A stretch of DNA of 64,000 nt from Proteiniphilum propionicum (lineage in GTDB: Bacteria; Bacteroidota; Bacteroidia; Bacteroidales; Dysgonomonadaceae), in contig NZ_CP073586.1 of NCBI RefSeq assembly GCF_022267555.1, positions 1,054,001 to 1,118,000 of the forward strand, written 5' to 3'. The translations under genes were made by a program, and so were the position numbers. Below the pieces are notes generated by a model. It was given only the letters and a program-made list of their open reading frames with translations. It was not told the origin of the DNA and searched no databases. Shown piece after piece: positions 1 through 8,512 of this stretch. Each line of letters opens with the position of its first letter. The stretch's first letter is position 1.

Positions 1-1
1 C

Positions 2-64
2 AATACCCTTGGGGAGTTATTCACCATCATGGATGATATCCCGGAGAAGTTTGGATTAGAATAA
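2..64 (+). CDS. 3' end of an unidentified gene (partial)
   Basis: An open frame enters from the left edge and ends at TAA (62-64), giving the last 20 residues, which finish in DIPEKFGLE. Too little is present to name a family. The stop codon is followed directly, with no spacer, by the first base of a 112-bp dispersed repeat (65-176). The frame could be chance, since only 63 bases are visible, but the abrupt junction with the repeat fits a real gene end. Confidence 0.35.
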   Translation, partial: NTLGELFTIMDDIPEKFGLE

Positions 65-176
65 TGAGTCCCCTCAGATAAGTCTTTTTTGCTGAAAATC
101 CCATAAAAAACGCCATCGATTTTCAGCGAGTTGCGACCTCCTGAAATCGGGTTTTGGGGTTTGCGGAACAGACTCA
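65..176 (-). repeat. Dispersed repeat family 1, copy 1 (112 bp)
   Basis: The element is bounded by TGAGTC (65-70) and GACTCA (171-176). Its reverse complement aligns along its length with copies at 5767-5877 and 29300-29410. The shared blocks are an AACCCCAAAACCCGATTT-like stretch near one end and AAAAAGACTTATC near the other. In the middle lies a perfect 10-bp stem, GCTGAAAATC (91-100) with GATTTTCAGC (118-127). There is no coding potential. It looks like a small non-autonomous mobile element or a structured intergenic repeat. Confidence 0.75.
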
Positions 177-192
177 ATAATATAAGTAGAAA

Positions 193-228
193 GGAAGAGG
201 GTGTCAAAAAGTTTTGACACCCTCTTCC
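193..228. terminator. Strong bidirectional hairpin
   Basis: A perfect 17-bp inverted repeat (193-209 with 212-228) has a loop of two bases. It lies 22 bases beyond the stop codon of the minus-strand S41 protease and probably ends that transcript. It may also serve the plus-strand gene that enters from the left. The T-tract is weak on both sides. Confidence 0.7.
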
Positions 229-249
229 AGGTATTTCAACCAGAATGGG

Positions 250-1959
250 TTATTTCTTTATAGTGCTTTTGATAATATCTCCACGGACGTCATCGTACAT
301 TTCGAAACTGAGCTTGTTCTGTCTTAATTTGATTGAAGCCTTTTCATCTATCTGTGAAGAACGGAATTGAGTATTGATGACAGATGTTGCACGTGTGAAT
401 AGAGTCTGTCCTGTAATAAGCGACAACGCTTTCCCAAGAAGTGGGTCGTTCGTATTTCCAAAATCCACTAAATAAAGATCTTTGAATTCATCCACTTCAT
501 AATTGGGAAGGAATCCTGATGTAAAGTCAGATTGTCCCAGACTATTGGCATATCTTACAATAATGGGTTGCATGCCCCATTTGTTTTTAGAATCATTTTC
601 CTCGTATATACTTATTGATCCAACGTTCTTCCCATATGTGGTTTCTCCAATAAGAACCACATCCATGTATGGTTTTAATCCGTTAATGATGAACTCACTT
701 GCTGAGGCAGTCCAGCCGCTTGTAAGAACATAAAGACGTGGCAGGTTCAAAGATGGTATTGGAATTTTTGTGCCTTCAATCATATCAATAAAATAATCTT
801 TATTGTAATTGGCACCATATTCCTTAAGAAGTGAATTATGTACTATTGAATTATATTGTGAGGTTGTGAGCACATTACTGGTAGATCTGTCTTTCACTAA
901 AGCACTTGCCAGCGCAATGGCCGAAGATACTGCTCCCCCGCTGTTATAACGAAGATCGAGCACCATCTCGTCAATACCTTGCGATTGCAGGTTTTGTAAT
1001 CTGTTCATCAGAAGTTTATCATAGTCGTTGCTTTTATCACCTTTGTCACGGGCAAAGAAATTGTAAACCAGATAGCCGATTTTTTGATCCCCGATAGTAT
1101 ATACGCTGTCCCTATATACCGGATTTTCCGCAAAGTTTCTATGCATAAGGATGTTCACATCGCCACTATTTGTTAATATATATTCCGGATAACCTTCATC
1201 TTCTGGGCCCACTGAACTATCAAGTTTCCAGTCCGCCATTGTCAGCTTCTTGCTGCCTGTGCCGCCAAAGAGGTCACGATAATTGCCAGGAGTGATATTC
1301 TGGTCGTTTATCTTCGTCACAAAGCGGCCCCTGTCAATCTTTTTTGCTTCGGCGTCAGTACCATGCTTGGGATAAAGAACTAATGCATAATAATGTGTTT
1401 TTGCCTGATCTGCCCAGACAAAAATATATTCAAATCCAATCTCGTCTGAACTCACACCACTAAGGTTTCCCAACAACTCCTTGTAATCTTCCTGAATCCA
1501 TGAAAAGCGATCTCCATAAGGATTTGAAGTAGCATTGTATTTGTAAAGGATGGAGTTAAAGAAATCTTTAGGATAAAGGATGTAATTGGGATTTTTGGAT
1601 AGTTTGTCGTTCCACAAATAATAAACCGACATATTTTCGTAGATCCATTTATTTACATATTTATAATTTGAGATAACGTCGGATGTTGTAATAATGGCTT
1701 CCCCTGACGTATCTGCATTAAGTGTGTAAACAACTGTTCCATCGTCTAATGTGGCGCTTGCACTTGGAGGGGATACTGAGTTGTCGATCACAGCACTTAC
1801 GCTCTTTTTGTACCCGCTGTTGTACTCTAAAGTGAAAGACTTGGTTGTTGCATTGTATGTTGCTGTCTCAAGATCTCCTTTATTGGTTGAAGGATCTTCT
1901 TTTTCGCATGATAAGTTAAATATAAGTACAAGATAGAGAAAAAACAATATTCTTTTCAT
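250..1959 (-). CDS. S41 family C-terminal processing peptidase, lipoprotein
   Basis: This is a 569-aa serine protease of the tail-specific/CtpA type, expected to act in the periplasm or on the outer membrane on unfolded or C-terminally exposed substrates. The N-terminus is a lipoprotein signal with lipobox FNLSC (Cys at about residue 18). A PDZ-like region follows at about 190-260. The S41 core includes LDLRYNSGG (about 345) and TSGWTASASEF (about 415), which carries the probable nucleophile Ser. The matching Lys lies in the GKNVGS segment further on. The ATG at 1959 is directly followed by the signal peptide. The gene stands alone, with a strong hairpin after it. The exact substrate cannot be told from sequence. 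Confidence 0.88.
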   Translation of the reverse strand: MKRILFFLYLVLIFNLSCEKEDPSTNKGDLETATYNATTKSFTLEYNSGYKKSVSAVIDNSVSPPSASATLDDGTVVYTLNADTSGEAIITTSDVISNYKYVNKWIYENMSVYYLWNDKLSKNPNYILYPKDFFNSILYKYNATSNPYGDRFSWIQEDYKELLGNLSGVSSDEIGFEYIFVWADQAKTHYYALVLYPKHGTDAEAKKIDRGRFVTKINDQNITPGNYRDLFGGTGSKKLTMADWKLDSSVGPEDEGYPEYILTNSGDVNILMHRNFAENPVYRDSVYTIGDQKIGYLVYNFFARDKGDKSNDYDKLLMNRLQNLQSQGIDEMVLDLRYNSGGAVSSAIALASALVKDRSTSNVLTTSQYNSIVHNSLLKEYGANYNKDYFIDMIEGTKIPIPSLNLPRLYVLTSGWTASASEFIINGLKPYMDVVLIGETTYGKNVGSISIYEENDSKNKWGMQPIIVRYANSLGQSDFTSGFLPNYEVDEFKDLYLVDFGNTNDPLLGKALSLITGQTLFTRATSVINTQFRSSQIDEKASIKLRQNKLSFEMYDDVRGDIIKSTIKK

Positions 1960-2121
1960 ATGATCCGTTGATTTCTAATGGATATAACTGTTTTCAATTG
2001 TGGAATATCAAGTGTAAATATTTGTAATTCAATGAGCGAGCTAATAATGAATTTATTATTAATTTTATTACGGTTATAAGACTGCGAAAGTAGTGAAGAT
2101 TTTAATGTGATTCCTTAAATT

Positions 2122-2739
2122 TTATAGATTTAACACCCCTTTACCTTGACGGATGATCTCTGGTTCGTCGGAAGTGCAATCCACCACCGTTGAGGCTTCT
2201 ATTCCCCCAAAGCCGCCGTCGATAACTATATCGGCTATATCTCCCCACTTTTCGTGGATCAGTTCGGGATTGGTGGTATATTCAATTTCTTCGTCTTCAT
2301 CTTTTACTGATGTGCTTAAAACCGGGTTCCCAAGTTGTGCGGCAATCTCGCGAATAATATTGTTGTCGGGTACCCGGATACCTACCGTTTTTTTGTTCTT
2401 ATATATTTTTGGCAGCGAAGAGGTAGTGGGTAAGATAAATGTAAAAGGCCCTGGGAGGTTGCGCTTCATAAGTTTGAAAGTAGGAGTGCTTACTTTGGCA
2501 TATTCGCTGATAGCGCTCATATCGTTACAGATAATTGATAGGTTGCTCTTCTGCGGATTTATCCCCTTTAAAGCACAAATCTTCTCAACAGCGCGTACAT
2601 TCAGTGCATCACAGCCAATACCGTATAGTGTATCGGTAGGATAGATCACGATACCGCCATCGTACAGAGTAGAAACTATTTTTTCTATCTCACGTGGATT
2701 AGGATTCTCATTATAAAGCTTTATCAACATAGCCTGCAA
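2122..2739 (-). CDS. Sua5/YciO/YrdC family protein (YciO-like)
   Basis: This 205-aa single-domain YrdC-fold protein belongs to the family that makes threonylcarbamoyl-AMP for the t6A37 modification of tRNA. The sequence shows the nucleotide/threonine pocket pattern YPTDTLYGIGCDA near residue 35 and PGPFTFILP with KTVGIRVPDN in the second half. It resembles E. coli YciO (LMK.N.PG..TFIL and KT.G.RVP) more than TsaC. A true TsaC role is therefore plausible but unproven, and another Sua5-type gene may exist elsewhere. The start could instead be Met4 (MLIKLY). It is separated from upstream fabI by a terminator. Confidence 0.85.
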   Translation of the reverse strand: MQAMLIKLYNENPNPREIEKIVSTLYDGGIVIYPTDTLYGIGCDALNVRAVEKICALKGINPQKSNLSIICNDMSAISEYAKVSTPTFKLMKRNLPGPFTFILPTTSSLPKIYKNKKTVGIRVPDNNIIREIAAQLGNPVLSTSVKDEDEEIEYTTNPELIHEKWGDIADIVIDGGFGGIEASTVVDCTSDEPEIIRQGKGVLNL

Positions 2740-2744
2740 ATGTA

Positions 2745-2776
2745 TAAAAAAAAAGCTTCAATCTTTCAATTGAAGC
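2745..2776 (-). terminator. Rho-independent terminator after fabI
   Basis: On the minus strand, stem GCTTCAAT/ATTGAAGC (2755-2762 with 2769-2776) is followed by eight or more T residues (A-run 2745-2754 on the plus strand). It lies 26 bases past the fabI stop and just before the YciO-like start, so the two genes are probably separate transcripts. Confidence 0.8.
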
Positions 2777-2801
2777 CAAATTGTTGAAAACAGGTCAATT
2801 A

Positions 2802-3659
2802 TTATCCGTAAATTACATTACCGTTTTCATCGCGGTTCTCATCCAGCCCGTTACTATACTGCTTCATAGCACGAAGGCTCATACCCATGCTGGAAAAGCC
2901 GCCATCGTTGTAGAGGTTCTGCATTGTGATTTTTCGCGTTAGGTCAGAGAACATCACTATGCAATAGTCAGCGGCATCATCGGCACTTGCATTCCCAAGA
3001 GGCGACATACGTTCGGCAAAATCCATAAGGTCTGTCATTCCTTTCACCCCGCTGCCTGCAGTTGTCATAGTGGGCGACTGTGAAATGGTGTTCACTCTAA
3101 CTCCCTTGTCGCGTCCGTAGATATATCCGAAACTGCGGGTAATGGATTCAAGAAGCGCTTTTGCATCGGCCATGTCGTTGTAGCCGTAAAATACACGTTG
3201 TGCGGCGACATATGTGAGTGCCAGCAAAGAGCCTCCACGCTCAACGGCATCTATCTTACGGGCTACCTGCAGCATTTTGTGAAAGGAGATGGCAGAGATA
3301 TCTATGGTTTTCATAAGCATGTCGTAGTCGAGATCGTCATAAGTCCTTTTTTTGCGAACGTTGGGCGACATACCTATTGAGTGGAGCACGAAATCGATCT
3401 TTCCACCCAGTATCTCCATCGATTTGGAAAATACCATTTCCAGATCTTCCACATTGGTGGCATCTGCCGGAAGAATTTCAGCGTTGAGCTTCTCTCCCAG
3501 TTTAGTTGTATCTCCCATTCGAACGGCAACGGGAGTGTTTGACAATGTGATGGTAGCACCCTCTTCAACGGCTCTCTCAGCCACCTTCCAGGCGATGGAC
3601 ATATCGTTCAACGCACCGAAAATAATACCTTTTTTCCCTTTTAGTAAATTGTGATTCAT
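2802..3659 (-). CDS. fabI: Enoyl-[acyl-carrier-protein] reductase, NADH (FabI)
   Basis: FabI catalyses the last reductive step of each fatty-acid elongation cycle in the cytoplasm (trans-2-enoyl-ACP to acyl-ACP). The 285-aa protein opens with the FabI-type cofactor motif GKKGIIFGALNDMSIAW, a variant of the SDR glycine loop. It has HSIGMSP in the middle and the Tyr-x6-Lys pair in YNDMADAK, followed by SQSPTMTTAGSGV in the substrate loop. The length is slightly above E. coli FabI (262 aa), as is common in Bacteroidota. A good promoter lies upstream (3735-3764) and a terminator follows, so it is probably monocistronic. Confidence 0.95.
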   Translation of the reverse strand: MNHNLLKGKKGIIFGALNDMSIAWKVAERAVEEGATITLSNTPVAVRMGDTTKLGEKLNAEILPADATNVEDLEMVFSKSMEILGGKIDFVLHSIGMSPNVRKKRTYDDLDYDMLMKTIDISAISFHKMLQVARKIDAVERGGSLLALTYVAAQRVFYGYNDMADAKALLESITRSFGYIYGRDKGVRVNTISQSPTMTTAGSGVKGMTDLMDFAERMSPLGNASADDAADYCIVMFSDLTRKITMQNLYNDGGFSSMGMSLRAMKQYSNGLDENRDENGNVIYG

Positions 3660-3734
3660 AATTATTTCAATTTTGATCTTCCCATAAAAAGATTTTATCG
3701 GAGTTTTGCTGTGATTCTAATCTGAAAAACTGCG

Positions 3735-3764
3735 CAAATTTACGGAAAATGTGCAATAAATAAA
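3735..3764 (-). promoter_or_regulatory. Probable fabI promoter (Bacteroidota type)
   Basis: Read on the minus strand, a -33-like TTTA (3761-3764) is followed by 18 bases and then a -7 box TAAATTTG (3735-3742). This is close to the Bacteroidota consensus TTTG-N19-21-TAnnTTTG. It lies about 75 bases upstream of the fabI ATG. Confidence 0.55.
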
Positions 3765-3832
3765 CACTCAACATAAAAATATGTTCTCACAGCCATGTTT
3801 GTTAGTTGAAAAGCCACGATGAAAAAAATAAA

Positions 3833-3866
3833 ACAAGGGTGATATCATATGATATTCACCCTTGTC
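3833..3866 (-). terminator. Terminator after the aquaporin gene
   Basis: A long inverted repeat (ACAAGGGTGA ... TCACCCTTGT) lies 23 bases beyond the aquaporin stop. On the minus strand it is followed by a T-rich run (TTTTATTTTTTT), as expected of an intrinsic terminator. Confidence 0.8.
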
Positions 3867-3888
3867 ATTTACCCGTTTAAATGCCAGG

Positions 3889-4575
3889 TCAGGCAGCCTT
3901 TACGGTGTTGTTCTCAACCGTTATACCTTTCCATACGAGAGCCGAAATTGCAGCTCCAAGCATTGGAGCTGCAATGAAAAGCCAGAGTTGTGCAAAAGCC
4001 ACTCCTCCTTCAAAAATTGCCGGACCGATACTGCGGGCAGGGTTCACGGATGTTCCAGTGATAGGGATACATACAATGTGTATCAGCACTAAAGCCAGTC
4101 CTATGGCTAAACCTGCGAATTTATTCAGTCCGTTTTTAGCGGTCACTCCCAATACTACCAGCACAAAAATGAAAGTGAACACCGTTTCAGCAACGAATGC
4201 TACAGCCATTTGTCCTTCCCCAAAACCGTTTGCTCCCGTTAAGGTAGTAGAGGAGCCGGAGTCTTTCGCGAGAAACCAAAGGATGGAAGATCCTAAAATA
4301 GCACCAGTGACCTGAAAAACCATATACATCGCGGCATCTTTGCCGCTCATTCTACCCGAGAGGAAAACTCCCAGCGTGATAGCAGGGTTGATATGACATC
4401 CCGAGATACTGCCGATGGTGTAGACCATTGCAACCACCGAAAGGCCGAATGCGAATGCAACACCAAGCGTACCCACAGATTCGAATGGTTGCGCTGCACC
4501 CGCAAAAACGGCTGCACCGCAGCCCATCAATACCAGTACCATAGTACCGACCATCTCTGCAAAATACTTCTTCAT
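3889..4575 (-). CDS. aqpZ: Aquaporin (MIP family, AqpZ-like)
   Basis: A 228-aa inner-membrane channel for water, with six predicted membrane spans and the two half-helix loops that form the pore. Both NPA boxes are present: HINPAITLG at about residue 61 and SVNPARSIGPA at about 175. The residue after the second NPA Arg and the overall length match AqpZ rather than the longer glycerol facilitator GlpF. No glycerol genes are nearby, which supports a water channel. It starts with MKKYFAEMVGT at 4575 and has its own terminator. Confidence 0.92.
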   Translation of the reverse strand: MKKYFAEMVGTMVLVLMGCGAAVFAGAAQPFESVGTLGVAFAFGLSVVAMVYTIGSISGCHINPAITLGVFLSGRMSGKDAAMYMVFQVTGAILGSSILWFLAKDSGSSTTLTGANGFGEGQMAVAFVAETVFTFIFVLVVLGVTAKNGLNKFAGLAIGLALVLIHIVCIPITGTSVNPARSIGPAIFEGGVAFAQLWLFIAAPMLGAAISALVWKGITVENNTVKAA

Positions 4576-4823
4576 GATTTTTAATATTTGTGTGAAACAT
4601 ATAGTACATTACAAAGGAAAAAAATATTTTTTAATTATCGCTGTTTCAGGCAAATAATTGGGGACAGATTCCACATTTTTTGACTCAATTGCGCCTGGTA
4701 ATGTATCGCGATAGCATATTTGATTTTTGCAGATATAGTGATTTTAATGTTTTTACCAATTTTTATGTGAATAGTTTGGAACATTTTGTCTATAAGTTGT
4801 TATAAAAGATAAGTAATAAAGAT

Positions 4824-5546
4824 ATGATCATCACATATATATTTCACAGTTGTTACCTGATTGAATTCGATCAGTTCTCTGTGCTATTCGATTTTTACAA
4901 AGATGTTCCACGCGAAGAAGGGAAAAGCTGGGTTAGAGATTATCTGCTCAGTAAAGAGCAGGATTTGTACGTTTTATGTTCACACTCTCATTCCGATCAT
5001 TTCAATCCTGAAATATTGACATGGAAAAAAAGGAAAAAGAATATCAGCTATGTCTTCTCATACGAGCTTTTGCAAAGTGGCAAGGCAGGACGCAGCGATG
5101 CTCACTACCTCAGAAAGGAGGGAGTGTTTAATGACCATAGGCTCAGGGTAAAAGCTTTTGGATCTACAGATGCTGGCTGCTCGTTTTTGCTGTGGTATCG
5201 CGATCAGCTTTTTTTTCATGCCGGCGACCTGAATAACTGGCATTGGAATGAAGAGGTGAGCAAAGAGGAAGCACTTTCGTTTGAAAACCATTTTCTGTGT
5301 GAACTTGAGTTGTTATCAGAAAAAACCGATCGGTTGCATATTGCAATGTTTCCGGTTGATCCGCGCTTGGGGAAAGATTATATGCGCGGTGCAGAGCAGT
5401 TTGTATCGAGGATTGGAACCGATTATTTTCTGCCGATGCATTTTGGGGGCGACTACGATAAAGTAAACCTTTTCGAAAAAATTGCATCCGGATACGGCTG
5501 TAAATATCTGCCATTATCGCACCGGGGACAATCTTATACTCTATAA
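4824..5546 (+). CDS. Metallo-beta-lactamase fold hydrolase
   Basis: A 240-aa cytoplasmic protein of the MBL-fold superfamily, probably a Zn-dependent hydrolase of unknown substrate. The metal motif HSHSDH lies at about residues 55-60. A second ligand region is FFHAGDLNNWHW near 132, and PMHFGGDY near 202 supplies a late His. These features recall the UlaG/RomA-like MBL group more than true beta-lactamases. It stands alone, divergent from the aquaporin. The substrate cannot be inferred. Confidence 0.8.
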   Translation: MIITYIFHSCYLIEFDQFSVLFDFYKDVPREEGKSWVRDYLLSKEQDLYVLCSHSHSDHFNPEILTWKKRKKNISYVFSYELLQSGKAGRSDAHYLRKEGVFNDHRLRVKAFGSTDAGCSFLLWYRDQLFFHAGDLNNWHWNEEVSKEEALSFENHFLCELELLSEKTDRLHIAMFPVDPRLGKDYMRGAEQFVSRIGTDYFLPMHFGGDYDKVNLFEKIASGYGCKYLPLSHRGQSYTL

Positions 5547-5766
5547 TTGAAATTCCTTTTGTCTGTCTGCAACCCGCAAATATGCTGTGGCAATCGAACA
5601 CTTTTTAACTGGAATCTCTGCCACGTTAGAGAATCTTATCGTAAACAGGGGACAATCGTACTCTCAAAAATAGGGACTGGTAGTAATAAATTATTATGTA
5701 ATCAGTTAAAGCGGTAAAATATATAATATTTTGATCATATGTGTTTTGTAATCCTTAATAATTTTG

Positions 5767-5877
5767 TGAGTCTGCTTCGGAAACCCCAAAACCCGATTTC
5801 AGTGGTTTCAACTTGCTGAAAATAGATGTGTATTTTGGAAAATTTTCAGCGGAAAAGACTTATCTTGTTCAATCTAA
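5767..5877 (+). repeat. Dispersed repeat family 1, copy 2
   Basis: It begins TGAGTC (5767-5772), carries the AACCCCAAAACCCGATTT block, has a central stem GCTGAAAAT (5815-5823) with ATTTTCAGC (5842-5850), and ends in the AAAAGACTTATC block. The outer GACTCA end is decayed. It fills the last third of the 343-base gap between the MBL-fold gene and the VOC gene. It stops 12 bases before the VOC start codon and so forms the 5' leader or promoter region of that gene. The remaining part of the gap (5547-5766) shows nothing recognisable. Confidence 0.72.
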
Positions 5878-5889
5878 AAAAACAATAAT

Positions 5890-6270
5890 ATGGAAATAAA
5901 AGCAAGGTTCGATCATTATAATATCAACGTATTCGATCTACAAAAAAGTATCGATTTTTATGGCAGGGCTCTGGGAATGAAAGAAGTCCGAAGAAAGGAA
6001 GCGTCAGACGGATCATTTATTCTGGTCTATCTTGGAGACGGGGCTACGGGCTTCACGCTGGAACTGACATGGCTAAGAGACTGGGACAGGCCCTATAATA
6101 TGGGCGATAATGAACAGCATCTGTGTGTCCGCGTGGAAGGTGATTATGATGAGATAAGAGCTTTTCACAATGAGATGGGATGTGTCTGTTACGAAAATAA
6201 AGAAATGGGACTTTATTTCATTATCGATCCCGATGGATATTGGATAGAAGTATTACCTTTGAAGAAATAA
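5890..6270 (+). CDS. VOC family (glyoxalase-like) protein
   Basis: A 126-aa protein of the vicinal-oxygen-chelate fold, related to lactoylglutathione lyase (glyoxalase I). It has the two beta-alpha-beta-beta-beta modules: FDHYNINVFDLQKSIDFYGRA at the N-terminus and HLCVRV...IIDPDGYWIEV at the C-terminus. The metal-ligand positions are His near residue 8, Glu in the FTLELTW strand, His in EQHLCV and Glu in YWIEVLP. Length and motifs fit glyoxalase I, but other VOC activities are possible. It ends 8 bases before ispG and is probably co-transcribed with it. Confidence 0.82.
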   Translation: MEIKARFDHYNINVFDLQKSIDFYGRALGMKEVRRKEASDGSFILVYLGDGATGFTLELTWLRDWDRPYNMGDNEQHLCVRVEGDYDEIRAFHNEMGCVCYENKEMGLYFIIDPDGYWIEVLPLKK

Positions 6271-6278
6271 ACAGTTAT

Positions 6279-8132
6279 ATGGACTTTTTCAATTACAAAC
6301 GGCGCCCTACAGTTGATGTACATATAGGAAACATTACTATGGGTGGTAACTACCCTGTTATTGTGCAGACGATGACCAATACAAATACTCTAGATACTGA
6401 AGCCAGTGTGGCACAGTGTGAGAGGATTGTAGCAGCCGGAGCAGACCTGATTCGTTTTACTACTCAGGGGGTGCGCGAAGCAAATAATCTTCGTGAGATT
6501 CACCGGCAGTTAAGAGAGAAAGGATATACTATACCTCTGTCGGCCGACATTCACTTTAATCCGCGGGCAGCCGAAGTGGCGGCTACCATAGCCGAAAAAG
6601 TACGTATTAATCCCGGTAACTACGTAGACAAGCAGAAAACATTTGCCGAGTTGGAATACACCGATGAAGAATACTCAGCGGAGTTGGAGAAAATCCGTGC
6701 AAAAGTGGCAACCTTTCTTCAGATATGTAAAGAACATGGCACAGCCGTGCGTATCGGGGTAAACCATGGATCGCTTTCCGACCGCATTATGACCCGCTAC
6801 GGGGATACGCCTGAAGGTATGGTGGAATCGTGTATGGAGTACCTTCGTATAGCCATGGAAGAAGGATTTACCGATATTGTGATTTCGATGAAAGCGTCCA
6901 ATACACTTCTGATGGCCAAGGCAGTACGCCTTTTGGTGGCGACCATGGATAAAGAAGGTATCCATTTCCCACTTCATCTGGGTGTTACAGAAGCCGGAAA
7001 CGGAGAAGACGGGCGTATGAAATCGGCAGTAGGTATTGGTGCTCTCCTAAGCGATGGCATGGGAGATACCATTCGTGTTTCACTGAGCGAAGATCCCGAG
7101 GCAGAGGTACCTGTAGCCCGAAAGCTGGTGGATTACGTGATGCAACGGCAAAATCATCCACCCATTGAGGGACGACAATTTCCTGGTTTCTCTCCATTTT
7201 CGACCGATAGGCGGGAAACTGAGGCTGTTTGGAATGTTGGAGGGGATTACGTACCTGTGGTGATTTCAGATAGGAGCAACACGCAAGATATGACGATAAA
7301 CTCCCACTTCATCCCCGATTATATTTATGTGGGGAAGCAGGTTCCAGAGAACTTTCCGAAAGGGATGAAGTCGATTGTGGATTTCGACTGTTGGGAAGAG
7401 ATAATTGATAATTATCCGCTGTTTACCGTTGGCAATATAAGTAACATTGGTAATTGCAGTGCCGGGGTTAAATTCCTGCGCATCTCCTACCCAGAGCTGA
7501 CAGCTGAGGTGCTTTCAGTATTAAAAAATAGTCCCGGAGTGGTTGTGGTCCTTACTACTGTTCATCCTAATGGGGTGGGGGAGCAAAGAGCCTTTTTCCA
7601 TGCTCTGCTGAATGGAGAGTGCCATGTACCGGTTATTCTTCAAAGGAGTTATTTTGAAGATGAGCCGGAGGATTTACAGATCAAAGGTGGGGCGGATTTT
7701 GGAACTGTTCTCCTGGATGGTTTCGGTAACGGTATCATGATGAGCAACCAAGGGAAGATCGATATCACTGATGTCGATGCTTATTCTTTCGGCATATTGC
7801 AGGCGGCACGTGTGCGAACGAGCAAAACGGAGTTTATCTCCTGCCCGGGTTGCGGAAGGACTTTGTTCGACCTGCAGGCAACAGTCGCCCTTGTACAGAA
7901 ACATTTCTCTCATCTGAAACATCTGAAGATAGGGGTGATGGGGTGCATAGTAAATGGTGTGGGTGAGATGGCTGATGCTGACTATGGATATGTTGGAGCC
8001 GAACATGGGAAAATTTCACTCTACCGAAAGAAACAGTTGGTGGAGAAAAATATTCCTCAGTCTGAGGCAGTAGAACATCTTATTCAGCTTATCAAAGATC
8101 ATGGGGACTGGATTGAACCCGAAAATAATTAA
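6279..8132 (+). CDS. ispG: 4-hydroxy-3-methylbut-2-enyl diphosphate synthase (IspG/GcpE), long form
   Basis: IspG is the penultimate enzyme of the MEP isoprenoid pathway. It reductively opens MEcPP to HMBPP with a [4Fe-4S] cluster. The protein is about 617 aa. The N-terminal TIM barrel begins RPTVDVHIGNITMGG, a large insert domain follows in the middle, and the C-terminal cluster domain carries CPGCGRTLFDLQ and GCIVNGVGEMADADYG. The extra middle domain is the known long form of Bacteroidota, Chlamydiae and plants. I chose ATG 6279 because the in-frame upstream extension starts at TTG inside the VOC gene. IspF of the same pathway is at 58280. Confidence 0.95.
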   Translation: MDFFNYKRRPTVDVHIGNITMGGNYPVIVQTMTNTNTLDTEASVAQCERIVAAGADLIRFTTQGVREANNLREIHRQLREKGYTIPLSADIHFNPRAAEVAATIAEKVRINPGNYVDKQKTFAELEYTDEEYSAELEKIRAKVATFLQICKEHGTAVRIGVNHGSLSDRIMTRYGDTPEGMVESCMEYLRIAMEEGFTDIVISMKASNTLLMAKAVRLLVATMDKEGIHFPLHLGVTEAGNGEDGRMKSAVGIGALLSDGMGDTIRVSLSEDPEAEVPVARKLVDYVMQRQNHPPIEGRQFPGFSPFSTDRRETEAVWNVGGDYVPVVISDRSNTQDMTINSHFIPDYIYVGKQVPENFPKGMKSIVDFDCWEEIIDNYPLFTVGNISNIGNCSAGVKFLRISYPELTAEVLSVLKNSPGVVVVLTTVHPNGVGEQRAFFHALLNGECHVPVILQRSYFEDEPEDLQIKGGADFGTVLLDGFGNGIMMSNQGKIDITDVDAYSFGILQAARVRTSKTEFISCPGCGRTLFDLQATVALVQKHFSHLKHLKIGVMGCIVNGVGEMADADYGYVGAEHGKISLYRKKQLVEKNIPQSEAVEHLIQLIKDHGDWIEPENN

Positions 8133-8380
8133 TTTAAGTTTTGCGCTCATTAATACAATTATATTCAGCGCTTGCTTGAGCTATACCATAACGAGCGAAT
8201 ATCTACGTTAGTGAACGAAGCGAGTTAATTATCAGATAGCCTGTGAGCTTTTTTGTTAGTTATATTGATGTTGTTTAAACAGTAAGGGGAATTAGCACTA
8301 TTTATTGATATTTCTTTTGGTAAATTCCGAAAAAAACTGTAATATTGCACCCGCTTTCGGTATATCTGAACCGAAACAGA

Positions 8381-8457
8381 GGTCCCATAGCTCAGTTGGT
8401 TAGAGCACCTGACTCATAATCAGGGAGTCACTGGTTCAAGCCCAGTTGGGACCACCA
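8381..8457 (+). tRNA. tRNA with CAT anticodon (tRNA-Met or lysidine tRNA-Ile)
   Basis: A complete 77-nt cloverleaf with encoded CCA. The acceptor stem is GGTCCCA/TGGGACC, the D-arm has AGCTCAGTTGGTTAGAGC, the anticodon stem CCTGA/TCAGG encloses loop CTCATAA, and the T-loop is TTCAAGC. The anticodon is CAT. It lacks the unpaired position 1 of an initiator, so it is an elongator Met or the Ile2 tRNA that needs lysidine. These cannot be told apart with confidence by eye. The 248 bases between ispG and this gene hold nothing recognisable. Confidence 0.93.
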
Positions 8458-8502
8458 AATAACAGGCAGTCAGAAAGATAAATCTGATTGCCTGTTATTT
8501 TT
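8458..8502. terminator. Terminator between tRNA and MFS gene
   Basis: Inverted repeat AATAACAGGCA..TCAG / CTGA.TGCCTGTTATT starts directly after the tRNA CCA end and is followed by TTTT. It lies between the tRNA (plus) and the end of the convergent MFS gene (minus) and can terminate both. Confidence 0.8.
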
Positions 8503-8512
8503 CAAACAAAAA

